This document shows positions 11,121 to 24,365 of a stretch of 64,000 bases of DNA, piece after piece. The DNA is taken from NCBI GenBank assembly GCA_022376515.1, contig WTXI01000065.1, positions 62,001 to 126,000 of the forward strand, given 5' to 3'. Origin of the DNA: Lactifluus volemus (Eukaryota; Basidiomycota; Agaricomycetes; Russulales; Russulaceae). The notes under the pieces were generated by a model, which was not told where the DNA came from, made no database searches, and worked only from the letters and a program-made list of their open reading frames with translations. Made by a program: the position numbers and the translations under genes. The stretch's first letter is position 1. Every line of letters begins with the position of its first letter.

Positions 11121-14100
11121 GCATGTAGGGCCGAGCTGAGAAAACCTCGTCATCCAACTAACTGATTAGCCGGTCGCGTCCCAAACACACTGGAAATAAT
11201 CCGTATACAATCGGTTATGGGTATAGGACGGACAGAAGCCTGAGCTTGCTTCTGAATCTCCCGTGTGTATTTGACGACGTAATCAACGAAAAATGACCTT
11301 CTGATCCAAATGTCCAGGTGGTGTTGCGTTATCCTGCCATTCATCTGAGAATCGAGCCGACTGGACGATTAATGTGCGCAGTAAGTATACGCTAGTCTGA
11401 CACAAAACGCTCACATGGGTATAAGGGTCTGCAACGCTTCTTTGGCACCGCGTAACCAACCGGATTCATCATCAGAGGCACCGCTCAGACACTCTAGACG
11501 ACGGCCGGTTAACAAACCTTCGCGGGAGATCGAGAGCCGCAGCCAAGGTGTTCCGGAGGCTGAGGCTCCGATGAGAAGAGAATGTTGCCTGTGATAAGCG
11601 AGCGATTCTAGTACGTCCAGGTTTGATGTTGTTTTGAGACATTAAGAAGTTGGGATCCCCGTGGGCTGCGGCTCGGCATCGCAAATATTGCTCAAGCTGG
11701 GAATTTGCGTGACGTCGGACGGCAAAACTTGCTAAGCGTGCCTGAGTAAAACCCATTCGACATCTTTTTTTTTCTTTCCATTTTGAAGAATAACTGATAC
11801 ATTACGGTCATTCTCACACAAAATAGCCGAGTTCCATGCTATAATTTGGTGGCCGCGGGAAATCTTTAACAGTTGCCGCATCAAAACTGCCAAGGTCAAG
11901 ATGGCGTGTGACCGCATGTCCAAGTCAATCACAGCTTTTACCGAGTTGAAGCTTCATCTGGCTGGCACACTGCTGTAATCCCAAGCAGCACACAGAAATC
12001 GGGGTGCCTTCTCCTTTCATGGAGAGGTCCATTAAAACTGAGCATGGCAGTTGGCACGTCAGGGACGCCCTTCATGACTCGATGCAACTTGAAGCTTCAC
12101 TGACTTCTGGTGTTATGTGAGGCACCAATGAAGCAGATCAGTGGTAAAAGCCTATATCTCGCTTCTTTCGAATGCTAGTTGCTAATCAGTGGGAGCGGGC
12201 GAACCAAGACGTTCGTTCTCTGCCATGAGAACCATTACGGTATTATGCCAGTGAGCACCCGCGGGGAGATAATATATAGGGAAATCCCTCACGTGTTCAT
12301 TCGAAGCCTCGTCTTGGTAAGCGACGGGGATCATCGCCGCGATCATGCAATTACATTTTGTGGGGGAATCACGGTAAAAGTTGCCCCCAGCTGAGACGGG
12401 AGGGCCCAAGCATCCGGAGGCTCATGAAAAACGTCCTGGACGGCCTTCCTAACAGTCTGTCAAGGGAATCCTGAGTCTCCACGGCGTCCACTTGCCACTT
12501 GGCATCCCACCTGCGACCTCATGCGGCGCAGGGAATGGATTGGGTGGCTCCGAGGAAGCATGAGATCCTGGACGCCAAGCTCGCGTTCTCTATAGTGTTA
12601 CGTGTGTCCTATCTCAGTTCATCGAATGCACTGAACCCCAAAGATATGCCCAATGTCGAGCTGCTGAGATATCCGCTGCTAATTCTAGTCTTGAATCTGT
12701 ATTGGATAGACAAACAGCCGACGTCGCATGTGTGGGAAGGGCTTGGGAGTCTTTGGGTGTAGGATAGTGAGGAGAGAGGGCGCTCGAGAGGGTCAGATGG
12801 CACCATGGGGAATGTATGACAGAACGCGGGTGTCACACAATGTACGTCGGCTGCTAGCGACCGTAATGATATATTTGAAACCGTTTCAGACGAACGTTAT
12901 AGATGGCGGTTGGGGAGGAAGGGCGGCCTTACAAATAATGACCACAGTAGTATTTGTTAAAATCTGCGGACATCGTGCGACAGGGTCGACGTAACATCAT
13001 TCTTTTCCCATGAAGCGACGGGCTGAGTTGGCAATTTCCGCATTCATCGTGAGAGAACTAGCCGACAACGTACCTGTCTGGGTGCAGTAATCAGGACGTC
13101 TTGAGACAGAAAGACAAACTGCATATTGTAAATGATCTGTGATGTTCTTAGGGATCACATTGGTCAGGGTGCCGCCAGTGAAGCACTTGCCACGTTCAAC
13201 TTGCAGTATCCTCTCAGATCACTGAGTAGCGAGCCGTGACTGCGCCGTAACGGCACGACATGCATGACCTCAAGTAAAACACCAACCAAGACACCAACCT
13301 CAGATCACGCAATATCATCAAGAAAAACACATAAAAAATTTCAACCTTTTTTTTTATTACTTTTTTACCTTTTTCAAAAACATTTCTACATAAATTGTGG
13401 CCACAGTATGACCTTCATAAATGGGGGTAGTAGTTAAATACCCTTTCACTTTTCATCTTCTTGACTTCATAGTGACTTAAAAAGTATTTTCTGATGACTC
13501 ATTGTGTGATCGGCTGATGAAACCCAGCCGAGCCGACGCGTTTTGTGCGCGGACACGGAAGCAGGTATATCGGGATGATGAAAGTGATGACACTGACAAC
13601 GAGGGCGGGTGTAAGGGCTTGCACACGTCCGTCCACCTCACCGATGGCGGGGATGTCCGTATTTTTCAATCTATCATACTATACAGTAGTCTTAATGAAG
13701 AAATTGTGTCAAGAAAATTAGGCTCGACTTCCAAACACGGCGACGGTCGCCCTTACCTTGATACTTCGGGAAGAGTCGTAGATAATAGATAGTCCGAAGA
13801 TGAACATTCCGACTCTGAATGTTGTTGCTTTATATTGGTGCCTTGGCCCATCGCAGGACACTTGCATGTAATGTCAGTAAATCCATCTCATGAGGAGACG
13901 GAACCTTGTTAGCGATTACGTCGGAAGACCAGCAAGAGTGATCCGACAGGATAACCACGATAGGGAGCCGCGAGCCGAGGATCACGTAATCGATGTGTAT
14001 CAAGGAGATGAGGGTTGTCGTTGAGAAAGCGGATATCTCAAAGTTTTGAATAAAAATTTTGTTAGGTGGATTAGAAGAGATAAAAGATAGAGTATCTAGG

Positions 14101-14241
14101 GAGAAGGGGAGATCAAATATCTATTGGGGAGGAGTAGAGAGGGATTAGGAGTTGCGGCACGTGTCGAGTTGATGTCCATATGCGTACGTCCTGTCCAATT
14201 TCTTGCTTGCCCAACTCTCGATAACCATCTCTCTAAAGCCC
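11121..14241. other. No recognisable gene
   Basis: Open frames near 11472-11932 (minus), 12179-12994 and 13502-13792 (plus) are short and show no domains. A pyrimidine-rich, AT-rich stretch lies near 13340-13390. Nothing here could be assigned. Confidence 0.45.
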
Positions 14242-14248
14242 TATATAA
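14242..14248 (+). promoter_or_regulatory. TATA box of the trehalose phosphatase gene
   Basis: TATATAA lies 67 bp before the ATG at 14315. A single AGGGG at 14105-14109 matches the stress-response element known from yeast trehalose genes, but one 5-base match is weak evidence. Confidence 0.55.
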
Positions 14249-14314
14249 TCTTTTACAGCCAATTCAGTCATCTTTACCCCCACTTTCCTTATAGCCCCCA
14301 TCACCACACTTATA

Positions 14315-17300
14315 ATGGATAGTTTCCATGAACCACGTCGGGTTTCTGAGCCGGTCAAGCTCGAGGACATCACTGCCGAGGTACTTGCTCGTGAGGCTGA
14401 GTACCGTGCAAAGAATATCCCCCTCTCTGGCCGTATCCTCCATGTATGCCATTATCTCCCCATCGCCGCCACCCTCCAAGCCTCATCACGCCCCGGTATC
14501 ATCTCCCCACCTGCCACTCCCCCCCATCCAGCAGCCGACATACCACCGGTATTATCCGAAAGCGCATCTGGGACAGCCCACACCTTAGGGAGTAACCAAC
14601 AGCCAAAATGGTCTCTCACCACACGCCAGGGGCATGCCGCCATGATCAGCGGCATTCGTTCGCTATCGTCAACACACGAGCAACTCATAATCGGCTGGAT
14701 AGGTGACATTGAGAGTCCCAACTCTACTTCAGGTATGTCAAGGAATTCGTCTCCCTCGTGGTCTTACTGACTCGGCGTACATCTTCTAGCCGGGGAAAAG
14801 ATCAAAATTCCTTCCACGTCACTTTCGGAGGAGGACAAGGCCGCATTAGAGGAGGAAATTTCGAACTTTAGCAGCGAGGATGAGGACGCCAAGACACGAA
14901 CGGCTTATGTACCTCTCTTACTTGACGACAAAGTCGCTCATGGCCACTACGACGGGTACTGCAAACAAAGTGAGATTCTGGTCATACCTACCATACCTTT
15001 TCGCGTCCTTATGCCATGATTTCTAAGCACTTTGGCCACTCTTTCATTATCTGCTCTGGCAGGACGTCTCGCCTAATTCTCACTCCGCCTCTTTCTCGGC
15101 GGATGAACACTGGGCTCCATATGAACAGGCTAATGCCGCATTTGCGCGAAGAATCATGGACGTATATCGCCCAGGCGACCTCATATGGGTGCATGACTAC
15201 CATTTGCTCCTCGTCCCCAAGTTGCTACGCCTGATGCTTCCCGACGTCTACGTCGGCCTCTTTGTTCACACGCCGTGGCCAAGTAGCGAAGTCTTCCGAT
15301 GCCTCCCCCGTACGTATACAAGCACTTTCTAAGCTCCGGTACACATGGATTTGACATGGCGCGCTTGGCAGGCCGGAAAGAGATCTTGGATGGAATGCTC
15401 GGCGCCAATCTCGTGTGTTTTCAAACATACTCATATTCCCGCCACTTTACATCATCCTGTGTCCGAGTATGTGGCTACGAGGTTGCCGCACGTGGCATCG
15501 ACGTTGCGGGCCATGTCACTTCTGTCATGCACACTCCCGTAGGCGTCGACGCAGAGCGCGTCTCGCACGACCTGTGAGTGCTTCTGTTGTATTTGAATCC
15601 TGCTTATTGAATCCTGCTTTTAGCACGCGCCCAGGTATTCAGCCAAAGTTACAGTCCCTTCTCAAACTCTACGCAGGAAAGAAGATTATCATTGGGCGCG
15701 ACAAGCTGGATGTCGTCAAAGGCGTCGTACAGAAACTCCGCGCATTTGCAAAGTTGCTGCATGATTACCCCGAGTGGATAGGCCGGGTCGTCCTTATTCA
15801 AGTGACATCGCCTGCTCTTTCCGACTCTCCGAAACTGGAACGACAAGTCAGTGAGCTCGTGAGCGCCATCAATGGCGAGTACGGTAGCTTGGATTTCATC
15901 CCCGTTCACCACTAGTGCGCCTTCACCCGTGTTTGTCAGCGGACGGGCACTTATTGAATGCTTGCAGTCATCAGACGATCAAGAAGGACGAGTTTTATGC
16001 TCTTCTCAGCGCCGCGGACCTTGGTGTGATCACGCCGTTGCGCGATGGTATGAATACGACATCAATGGAATTTGTCATTGCGCAAGGCAACACGAAAAGG
16101 TCTCCTCTCATACTGAGCGAGTTTATGGGCATTTCCTCCAATATGACCGAGGCGCTCCAAATCAACCCATGGAACCTTGATGTCCGTTTAGTCGTATCTA
16201 CCTTTTCTCACCCTTTTGTTGATACGTTATTCACGTACAGGACATGGCAGCGGTGATGAACCAGGGTTTGCAAATGTCTCAGGAGGAAAAAGAGACGCGG
16301 CACGCCAAGTTGCACAGCGTCATCATGACGCACACGTCGCAGACTTGGGCCATGTCGCTCGTCAAGCTACTTCTCAGCGTCGTCGACTCTCAGGGTGTCG
16401 CACGTCAGACGCCCGCCCTACCCACTTATCGTATGTTTGAGCGCTACTCCAAAGCCACTAAGCGCCTATTTTTGCTCGACTACGACGTGCGTCCGCCATG
16501 CTTCTTCCCCTCGTACGTTCATTGACATCGAGTGATATCCTTCAGGGCACCCTGGCACCGATTGTCAAGATGCCATCAATGGCCGTCCCATCCGAAGACA
16601 CCCTCACAGCTCTCACGGAGCTCGCGGCGGACCCACGCAATCTTGTATACATCATCTCAGGCCGCGACGGTCCTTTCCTCGAACAACACCTAGGCCACAT
16701 TCGGGGTCTTGGCATGTCTGCCGAGCACGGCGGGTTCATACGCGCTCCAGGCTCAGTTGAATGGACGAATTTCACCGAGAGCTTAGATATGAGCTGGATG
16801 AGCGAAGTCCTCGAGGTGTTCAAATACTACACTGAGCGTACGACAGGCAGCCACATTGAAGTCAAGAAGAGTTCAATCACTTGGCATTACCGTGCAAGTG
16901 ACCCAGAGTGGGGGTATGTGCAGCATAGATGACGTCTACTTGTGCGTGCTGACCTAGGTAATTGGTAGGCTTTTCCAGTGCAGGCAATGTCAAGATCTTC
17001 TTGAGAATAACGTCGCACACAAACGACCGATTGAAGGTATTATCTCTCCCTTCAAAGTGTTGCGGGTTCTGAGCTGTTCCTTAGTGCTCGTTGGCAAGAA
17101 GAATCTCGAGGTGCGACCACTCGCAATCAACAAGGGTGAGATTGTCAAGCGAATCCTGTACCTGAATCCGGACGCAGAATTCGTCTTCTGCGCTGGCGAC
17201 GACAAGGTTCGTCGTTTACAACTTCCTCTCTTTGTCTAGGCTGACGAACATGTTTCGCGATATGAAAGACGGACGAGGACATGTTCCGTTCGTTGCAGTT

Positions 17301-17544
17301 CGGGGAGGTACCCTTGCCGTACACGATGAACCCACCGTTATCCGTCACTCTTCTCGCCGAAGAAAGGACGCGAGAACACTCACCCATTCAGCTGCTGCTT
17401 ACCCCGGAAGATATCTTCACGACCGCCGTCGGACACCCTTCGAAGCGCACGCTCGCCAAATGGCACGTGACGAGCCCCCTCGAGGCTGTCGCAGAGCTCC
17501 TGAATCTTGTGGGCATCCATAAGGAAGGAGACGCGAGGCTGTGA
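14315..17544 (+). CDS. Trehalose-6-phosphate phosphatase, Tps2-type
   Basis: It removes the phosphate from trehalose 6-phosphate, the last step of trehalose synthesis, in the cytosolic synthase/phosphatase complex. An N-terminal GT20 synthase-like domain shows IWVHDYHLLLVPKLL near 15180, GLFVHTPWPSSEVFRCLP near 15260 and RDGMNTTSMEFV near 16045. The C-terminal HAD phosphatase domain shows LLDYD-GTLAPIV near 16480-16570, SGRDG near 16660 and GDDKTDEDMF near 17195-17285. About ten short introns split the gene; one falls exactly between DYD and GTL of the catalytic motif. The two-domain order and the complete phosphatase motif point to Tps2 rather than Tps1. The synthase domain is usually regarded as structural in this subunit (family knowledge). 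The frame ends at 17544 and I saw no break. Confidence 0.9.
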
Positions 17545-19544
17545 GATTTGAGGGCCGCTTATAGAATTTGCGTGAATCAGACGCAAAAATCGTGAAACAA
17601 GATCTTTCCGCTCTTTTCAACTTTTTTTTTCCATTTGATAGGTTTCTCTACCGTAGCTGAAGAAATGGGCCCGCATGTATTTGTTTATTTGCACATCGTG
17701 AGTAGGAAGTAGAAGATCAAAGTGATTGTAGATATCTAGAACGTACAACTTTTGTTTTCTTATCCACCTTTGTTCTGGGACCGTGACGTATCTAATAAAG
17801 CAGCGCAGGAGATCTGGCCATTAACCGACGTGTACAGTATTGATAGACCAACCCGTTTTTTTTTTTTGATAACTCACCAATTACACTTCAACGGTTGGAG
17901 CGGGCCGACCACCGGCCCGATTCCCGATTCCCGCTTCGGTTTCGGTCCGCCTTTTTCTTGGCCATGGCCACTCCACCTCACGTCCTCATTAACTTCTTGC
18001 GGGCAACAATGTATCACTCGCCCCCTAGTGCTATGGCGTTGGATGAGCCTCGTTTCCTGTGGCTCCAATAACAGCTACTATGTCATCGAATGTTGGCATT
18101 CTCATAGCATGCCAAGGCCCTCCTCAGCCACGGTCATGTCCCATTAACGACACGTAAAACAACCAAGTCCTCAAACAGTGACTCTGACACCAATTTCAAC
18201 GGAGAAGTGTCATCGCTTCAGTTCACACTAGGCACCATCCCTGCCTACAAATATTTTGTACAAGGGGGAAGGGGGCAGGGGCAGGGGCAGGCACTCTCAA
18301 ATGGCACCTTGAGCTGCGACAGGCGTAAGAGTTTGCTATGCCTCTCGCACATCCGCATCCGACGGAACGGCTTAAATGTGATGTTGATTATGGGTGTAAA
18401 ACTCATTTTGAAATCGCCGAGGGCCCAACCACCTCCGACGGAGAGTTGAATTTCATCATGTGAAATGACTCACAAACGCAAAGCAGACATCTGATGTGAG
18501 AAGATGAGGGAGACGAATTGGAAAGCAAAAGGCACTGCATCTTCAGATCGCTGTGCACGTGGAACCTTGAACACAAAAGGAATAGCAAAGAACCTTCACA
18601 TAAACGGAATCTCAGGATCTCGGGCGTAAATAGCCTCTATGGTCTTGGCAGCACCGCATCGGACGGTGCGGCCTCCCGATGACGCCACGGGTCGGGTACT
18701 TATGCACTATGGGAACTCTGCGAGTCTGCGGCGTCCTCAAGATGCCACCTGATCCACCAACACAATACAGTATGAACAGAAATGGGACAATGTATCAATT
18801 TTCGAAAGGTGAAGATACGAAAGCAACCGATTCCAAAACGGTGTAGTAGTACGCAGCCCCCGCATCGCCTGCATGTCATTTGCGACCGTGGAAACCTGAA
18901 TTTAGCTAAACTGAACGCGTTGGTCACGAGATCCGTCACCTTTCTCTACCCACTCCAACGATTCACTCAACTGTTATCCTTGTGCCGTTTACGGCGTACC
19001 ACCCCAATATCACGTTTTGTTTTAAGCCGTCACTTGCACTGCTACGTCCATCCACATCTTTGTCTTCAGATGATGCCAGTACCTCAACCTTCGGACTTTC
19101 AGCCCATCTGGTTCCCGTGACTGCTTTTGGCTCCAAGCGCCCTTGCCGATTCTTCGGCAACAGCTCTATCCCCTGGACTTCTTACCGGAAACAGAAACCT
19201 GACCAAGGCCGTAGACCTATGCCCAACTTGTTCTCTAGTGGTTTAGAAAATGTGCTTGATGCATCCAGAGGATGACGCATAACCTCTTTAAAGGGCAAAG
19301 ACCCTTGTTGAAATTTGTTCTCAAGCGCAAAGATGAGCTGTGTTGGAGCACCGGCCCTATGTAGCTATTTGCATTGGCACCCACAGCCTTCTGTAGATCG
19401 ATATCGATTGTATGGAAGTTAACACTTACGGTAAGCAGCTGTGCCCACCTTGACTTAAAACCGCGACTGTTTTCCAGAACACATTCCCCACATCCCCTCA
19501 ACGGACTAACCTGGATAACCTGCATCACTATCATTTCGTTGTCT
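17545..19544. other. No recognisable gene
   Basis: The first part is the 3' flank of the trehalose gene, with a T-run near 17620. Open frames near 17752-18147 and 18700-19275 show no domains. A short purine tract, GGGGCA repeated, lies near 18270-18290. Confidence 0.45.
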
Positions 19545-20702
19545 ATGTTGAAAGAGTTGGATTCAAACCACCCTGATTCAGAATATTGTCGCGGTAAGTG
19601 TCATCAGGGCGTGAGGGAATATACAGTGCTTTATGTCGTCTTCACAGCGCAGACTATAGAGGAGAGTCCGTCCGAGCGAGTCGGGGTCAATCCAGCTAAG
19701 AGCGGAAGCAATGCAAAGGGCGTCCTGTTCAAGAGGTCTCGCAACAGTTTGGGCGACCATATGATCATCCCTTTGGATGTTCTCTACAAGGTAAGTGGTG
19801 TATCTTGGTCTTAAACTCTGGCTATATCTACGATTCGGTCGTCCTCAAGATTTTTGGACATCTCTCTCCCTTGGACTTGCTCTCACTTAGCTGCGTGAGC
19901 AAGGCCTTTCGCCTCGTTCTCATGTCTTGTTCCTCTTTCTTCCTTTGGTATGCATCTCTTGACCTCTACGGCGCTCCACCTTGTCCGAAAGACCTGTCTC
20001 CCTTTGCATGGGCTCATTTATTCTTTAGCGAGGCCCGTTGCTACGTGAGTAACCCTCCGTATACTTCTTGTTCAATATCAAATGCAAGCCACGCTATATA
20101 GCGTTGCGGCACGCAGCAAAGAACTAATTGTTTTCTTTCTCTGCGTCGTCGGGTATGCGAGTCCTGCTCGATAGCTCAGTGAGTCGTCAGTATCGCTATT
20201 GTACACGACACGTTTGCTGAACCCTCACACTCAATGCAGGACTCCGCAAGAGTTCGAAGACATCATCGGGTTTGATACCGGTGAGTTGAATTACAACCGC
20301 TCGAATGCATCAGCCCGATGCTTTCCAGGGTATCCCACAGCTCCCCTTGATCGACCAAGGACCTTGTCCCCGTTGGGTGAAGATGTCGATGCATTCCCCA
20401 TAGAAGAGGACATACTTAGGACATACATTCAACAGGTGAGTGACCCACATGTCTTCGATGTCACAGAACTCTGACCTTTCCTCTCCCCGAGCGTGTGTGG
20501 GAGACTTACCCCAACGCAGCTCGGTGGACTGCAGGATCTGATGTTATGGATGAGCGCCTTGAATAGTACGCGAGGTACTTCTGGGATAGAACGGTGGTTC
20601 ACATGGGATCTTTGGCAGTATCGGAACCCCATCCGTCCAGCTTGGTGGTATAGAGGAAGATGCGAACATGTTACACAGCCATGGCGAAGTAGAACCCAGT
20701 GA
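19545..20702 (+). CDS. F-box domain protein
   Basis: F-box proteins recruit substrates to SCF ubiquitin ligases through Skp1. Splicing the exon that ends at LDVLYK near 19790 to the one starting at IFGHLSPLDLLSLSCVSKAF near 19849 yields an F-box, then LFLWYASLDLYG-like sequence. The proposed start is the ATG at 19545 (MLKELDSNHPDS); an intron with ends GTAAGT and CAG near 19594-19648 follows. Downstream exons near 20240-20440 and 20515-20700 stay open but show no second domain, so the substrate is unknown. The 3' exons, and even the end of the gene, are less sure than the F-box itself. The next gene begins 80 bp further on the same strand. Confidence 0.6.
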
Positions 20703-20783
20703 ACTTATGACTGATCGAGGTGGGTTTAGCTAGCCTCCTAATAATAAAAAGTCGTGGGACTCATAAACACTGGAGGAACAGAT

Positions 20784-21392
20784 ATGGTTCTCGACCAGGA
20801 CGCACGCCCTATGAACGACCTCGACGCGTACCTTAGTCAGCTGTCTGACTGTGACTTGTACGAGGTGAGCCCTTTGGTGTGCATGTCCTGACGGACGATG
20901 AAGATTGCGTAGGTTGGCTTGGTTGCAGGGTCAAACAACAACAACAATAACAACAACAACCAGCCTGTCGACGCCATTCCTGCTTGGACCGAACTAACAC
21001 AGGACGGTAGCCCCGGGGCGGCGTTCTCCGACGAAATGTCGATGTACTCAACATCGTCTAGCCAAGACCTTGGGACACTCTTTGATTTGGATCATAGCAA
21101 TGGCCCTGTTGCATCTTCGTCCCGCCTACAGGAACCCTCTCAGTCTCAATCTGCAGCCGAAGTCCACGGAGGCGTTGCGGAGGCATCCTCCGTTGTGTCG
21201 AGGAGGGTCTGGTGCGACATTTGTGGAATCAGTCTATATGCGAAGAAGGCCCTCAACCGTCACATGAAGGATGTCCATTCTCCGCAGCAGTTTTGCAATT
21301 ACCCTGACTGTAATTTCACATGGTCTTCCGGGCGCCATCACCTATACATGGCACATCTTCAACTTAGGCATCCAGAAGCTGTTCCACTATGA
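20784..21392 (+). CDS. Small C2H2 zinc-finger protein
   Basis: Two exons joined over a 48-bp intron (20865-20912, GTGAGC to TAG) give about 186 residues. A short acidic N-terminus is followed by a run of asparagines encoded by AAC repeats near 20934-20960, a Ser-rich linker, and two zinc fingers: WCDICGISLYAKKALNRHMK, with a further H, near 21210-21280, and a second at FCNYPDCNFTW...H...H near 21295-21375. It is probably a nuclear DNA-binding protein, but target genes cannot be guessed. The start at 20784 keeps the only frame that splices into the Asn run. Confidence 0.68.
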
Positions 21393-22183
21393 CTATGTGC
21401 CCCGATCACTGCAGGTGACCTCTAGAAAGTGTTTGGATAACTAGATGATTTGCAGTTTGTTTTTCTCACCTTTTCCGAAAGTTAATTTGTAGATTGTGAA
21501 GTATGTCTACTGTAGAACTAGCAAAGGTTCGTATGCCATGGTATCAATCATGAATCGCGACGGAATAGGCTAAGAGAAGTCACGATCACGACTGGCAAAT
21601 ACAAATATGTATTCTGACTTGAAGCGATACAATTAATATTACTTCTCTGTCCGTATATGATGGATTTGTACGCATTGCGCGGACCGAAACTCACGGAAGG
21701 AAGAACACCGGAGAGCGCCGCATGCTAGTGCCAGTGTCGGACTCCCGTCCGAGTCTGACACCACCATTCTTATTTTGGCGTTCTCCAGCTGGGGCCATGA
21801 AATTATTAATAAAGTGTCCGGTGTCTCCGAGTCGGTCACGGTGGTAGCATATATTGGCAGAGAAGGTGGAAATTTGGCTACGATATATGGATCCTGGTAT
21901 AAGTTTTGTGGTAACCTTCAAGCCGTATTGCCTACCTTCGGCAGGGGTTTCAAGACCGTGCATGAGACGGCTCTCTCCATCGACAGGCATACAATAAAAT
22001 CTCCAACTTGGGGCTAATGTCCAAGCCATGACACAGTGATCTTGTTGGCGCTCGCGCGCGCTATCTCAAGGATGGTACGAGTGGATTCATAATTCGTAAC
22101 AGGGAGCGAGAGTGGAAAAAAAGGGTAATAATCCAGGTACAGACAAACCTCAAACATCTTACGCATCCACAACCTCTTAGTTC
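21393..22183. other. No recognisable gene; small hairpin
   Basis: No coding sequence was recognised. An imperfect hairpin (GTGTCGGACTC with GAGTCTGACAC, 21734-21761) lies in the middle; its role is unknown. Confidence 0.4.
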
Positions 22184-23963
22184 TCAAGACCGTGACTCCT
22201 CTGGACGCGTCGCCGGGTCACGCACGCCCTGAGCCCCAGCCTCATCAAACTGGTAGAAAGGAAAATCGAGCAAAACCGTTCGCTTGACCACCTTTGGAAG
22301 CGGGCGATACAGAGCAGGCGGGAGCGGGATCAAGATGGACGTCTCGTCGAGATAGGTACGGTACGTTGCCCACGCGTCCGCATCACCGCTGAGAAACACG
22401 CGGCGGGCCAGGGGTTTCTCGGCCGTTGGGATACCTGAGAAGAAAAGAAGTACGCTAAACCGCGCAAAAAAAAAAAGCAGTTTGGTATATATATACCGTC
22501 CCCTTGTGCAAAAGACAGGGATCGACAGACGCACAGGATGGTAAAAAGCGGGGAAACGACTGCGCCATACTGCGCCGCCTTTGCGCCACCGGAGAGCGTG
22601 CCATTCGTGCTCGGGGAGATCGTGAGCGTCCAAATGCCCCACCAACAAAGGATTCTAGCGATTCGTAACGACCATCCGTCAGTTTTCCAGTTACCAGCCG
22701 CATTTCCCCCCCTCCCAACCAAAAAAAAAAAGGTAGACATACTCTCCAAAGTAGGGAGGATGACGTGACCACTTCCACAGACCACCCTTTTCGCAAAGTT
22801 TCAGGGGAAAAAAAGTCAGCCAGCGCCTCACAGGATGTGTCCCGCGCGCACCGTGAAAGGCTTGTTCTTTGGAGGATTATTCAATTTGTGGTGTAACTAG
22901 TAAATCAGCCCCCGGCGCCATCTTTTTGAGCTTTTTTTCACGGTTTTGGCAACGCGAGCGGGAACGCACCTTCTGTGTATCGGAAACGGACTCGATGATC
23001 AAACCGACCGCCCAGATAACGATACCGATGATGTCGGGTGCGGTGCCGAATGCGGGGTTAGACCCGCCGCCGGCAAGGTCGGACACGGCAGGTGAATTGA
23101 GAACCACGACGGGTATTGATACCGTCCAAACCTACAAACACAAGTCCCTATTGTCAGCACTCCTTTTTTTTGGGGTCCCGGTGCGACTGCGCAAAAAGGT
23201 AGTACGTACCCATAAAATCTGTACTGCAAAAGGGGCATTCTTATGGTAAATTACATGGGAAATTCCCGCGATTTGCACGTCCCTGGACGGACGACACACA
23301 TACCAATCCAAAAACCTGTCGCCACACGATTCAATCAAAAAAGAGAAACGGTTATTTTTTTTTTCTGGTTTTCAGCCCAGATTGAATAGAATATACTTAC
23401 CAAGGAACTTGAAAAAGTGTGCACGGATCGCGTCAAAGCGAGAGTCACTGCCGATTTTAAGCACGCGGAACAATAGAAATCCTGTTTTTGGTATTAGGTC
23501 ACAGCATTTAAAGAAAACGGCTTGTCGATTCGTTAGATGACGTACCGCCGGTGCGTACGGCCCAGACCATCACAAACACGCTAGCGACGACGCTTCGCGC
23601 ATGGTAAGCGTTGCCAAGGAGGAGTGTGAGGAGCGCTAATCCATGTATGGCAACCCCGAAAGAGTCAACATATAAATCGTACGATTCTCTAATCGTTCCA
23701 CCTACCAAGCGCAAAAAAATTGGATCCTATTCGTGGTGTCAGCCGCACTGTACCCCTGGGGGTGCTTACTAGTTGATGACAGACCTCCTGTAAAATCTGT
23801 GATTTTATCAAACTATTTTTCGGTCAGGATTAAGCCGTCAGCTGGTGAGCAAGACTCTAACCTGAAATGTCCAGGCTATGAAAAAGCCGGCGAGTTGCCA
23901 TGCGATGGTGACGAGAGCGGTAATCGCCAAATAATATGGGTCAAGCACGTGAACGGGGGACAT
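22184..23963 (-). CDS. DUF1295-family integral membrane protein
   Basis: DUF1295 proteins are multi-pass membrane proteins distantly related to steroid 5-alpha-reductases; the reaction is mostly unknown. The ATG at 23963 opens MSPVHVLDPYYLAITALVT, a first membrane segment. Later exons give GVAIHGLALLTLLLGNAYHARS near 23660, GFLLFRVLKIGSDSRFDAIR near 23440, VWTVSIPVVVLNSP near 23120, DIIGIVIWAVGLIIESVSD then TQK near 23010, and the C-terminal GIPTAEKP...DAWATYRTYL...SILIP near 22400. These blocks occur in the order expected of the family. About eight short introns are needed. The stop is at 22184. The T- and A-rich introns near 22470 and 22725 are unusually homopolymeric. No break was seen. 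Confidence 0.8.
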
Positions 23964-24365
23964 CTTTACTCAAAGTTAACTTTTGAATGAGCACCGAATT
24001 ATATATCCGTGACAGCACTCAAAAATATATGAAATATAAAAATAATAACTTCTATTTGTCATGAACTTCTTCAAATGAATTAAAAGTGCTGTTATGACAA
24101 CTAACCATAAAAAAACGAAAAAGCAAAACAGCCTGATGCCGGAGAACATTCTGGTCAAATTGGGCGCACGTATCGTAGAATATCTAAAAGACTTTTAACA
24201 GCCTCGCCCACTCGCCGAATCCAGCGCCGGATTTGAATGAATTCAAGGAAAGGGGGTGGGACGTGAGTAAGGGGGACACCAGATCTCGAGGGGCCAGACG
24301 GCATGAATTATAGATACGATGCCTTGACACACACTTCCTCCTCCAGCTTCAGGCTGCTCGGTCAT
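23964..24365. other. Intergenic, no gene seen
   Basis: This lies between the start of the DUF1295 gene and the stop of the proton-pump gene, both on the minus strand. It is AT-rich near 24000-24060. No feature was recognised apart from promoter and 3' flank sequence. Confidence 0.5.

Noticed and set aside
12045..12075. Sixteen bases (TTGGCACGTCAGGGAC) shared with the last part of the laccase gene near 8730
   Set aside because: The neighbouring sequence does not continue the laccase in any frame, so a pseudogene piece is not supported.
13502..13792. 96-codon plus-strand frame with an acidic start
   Set aside because: No domain, no convincing splice sites and no conserved copy; likely chance.
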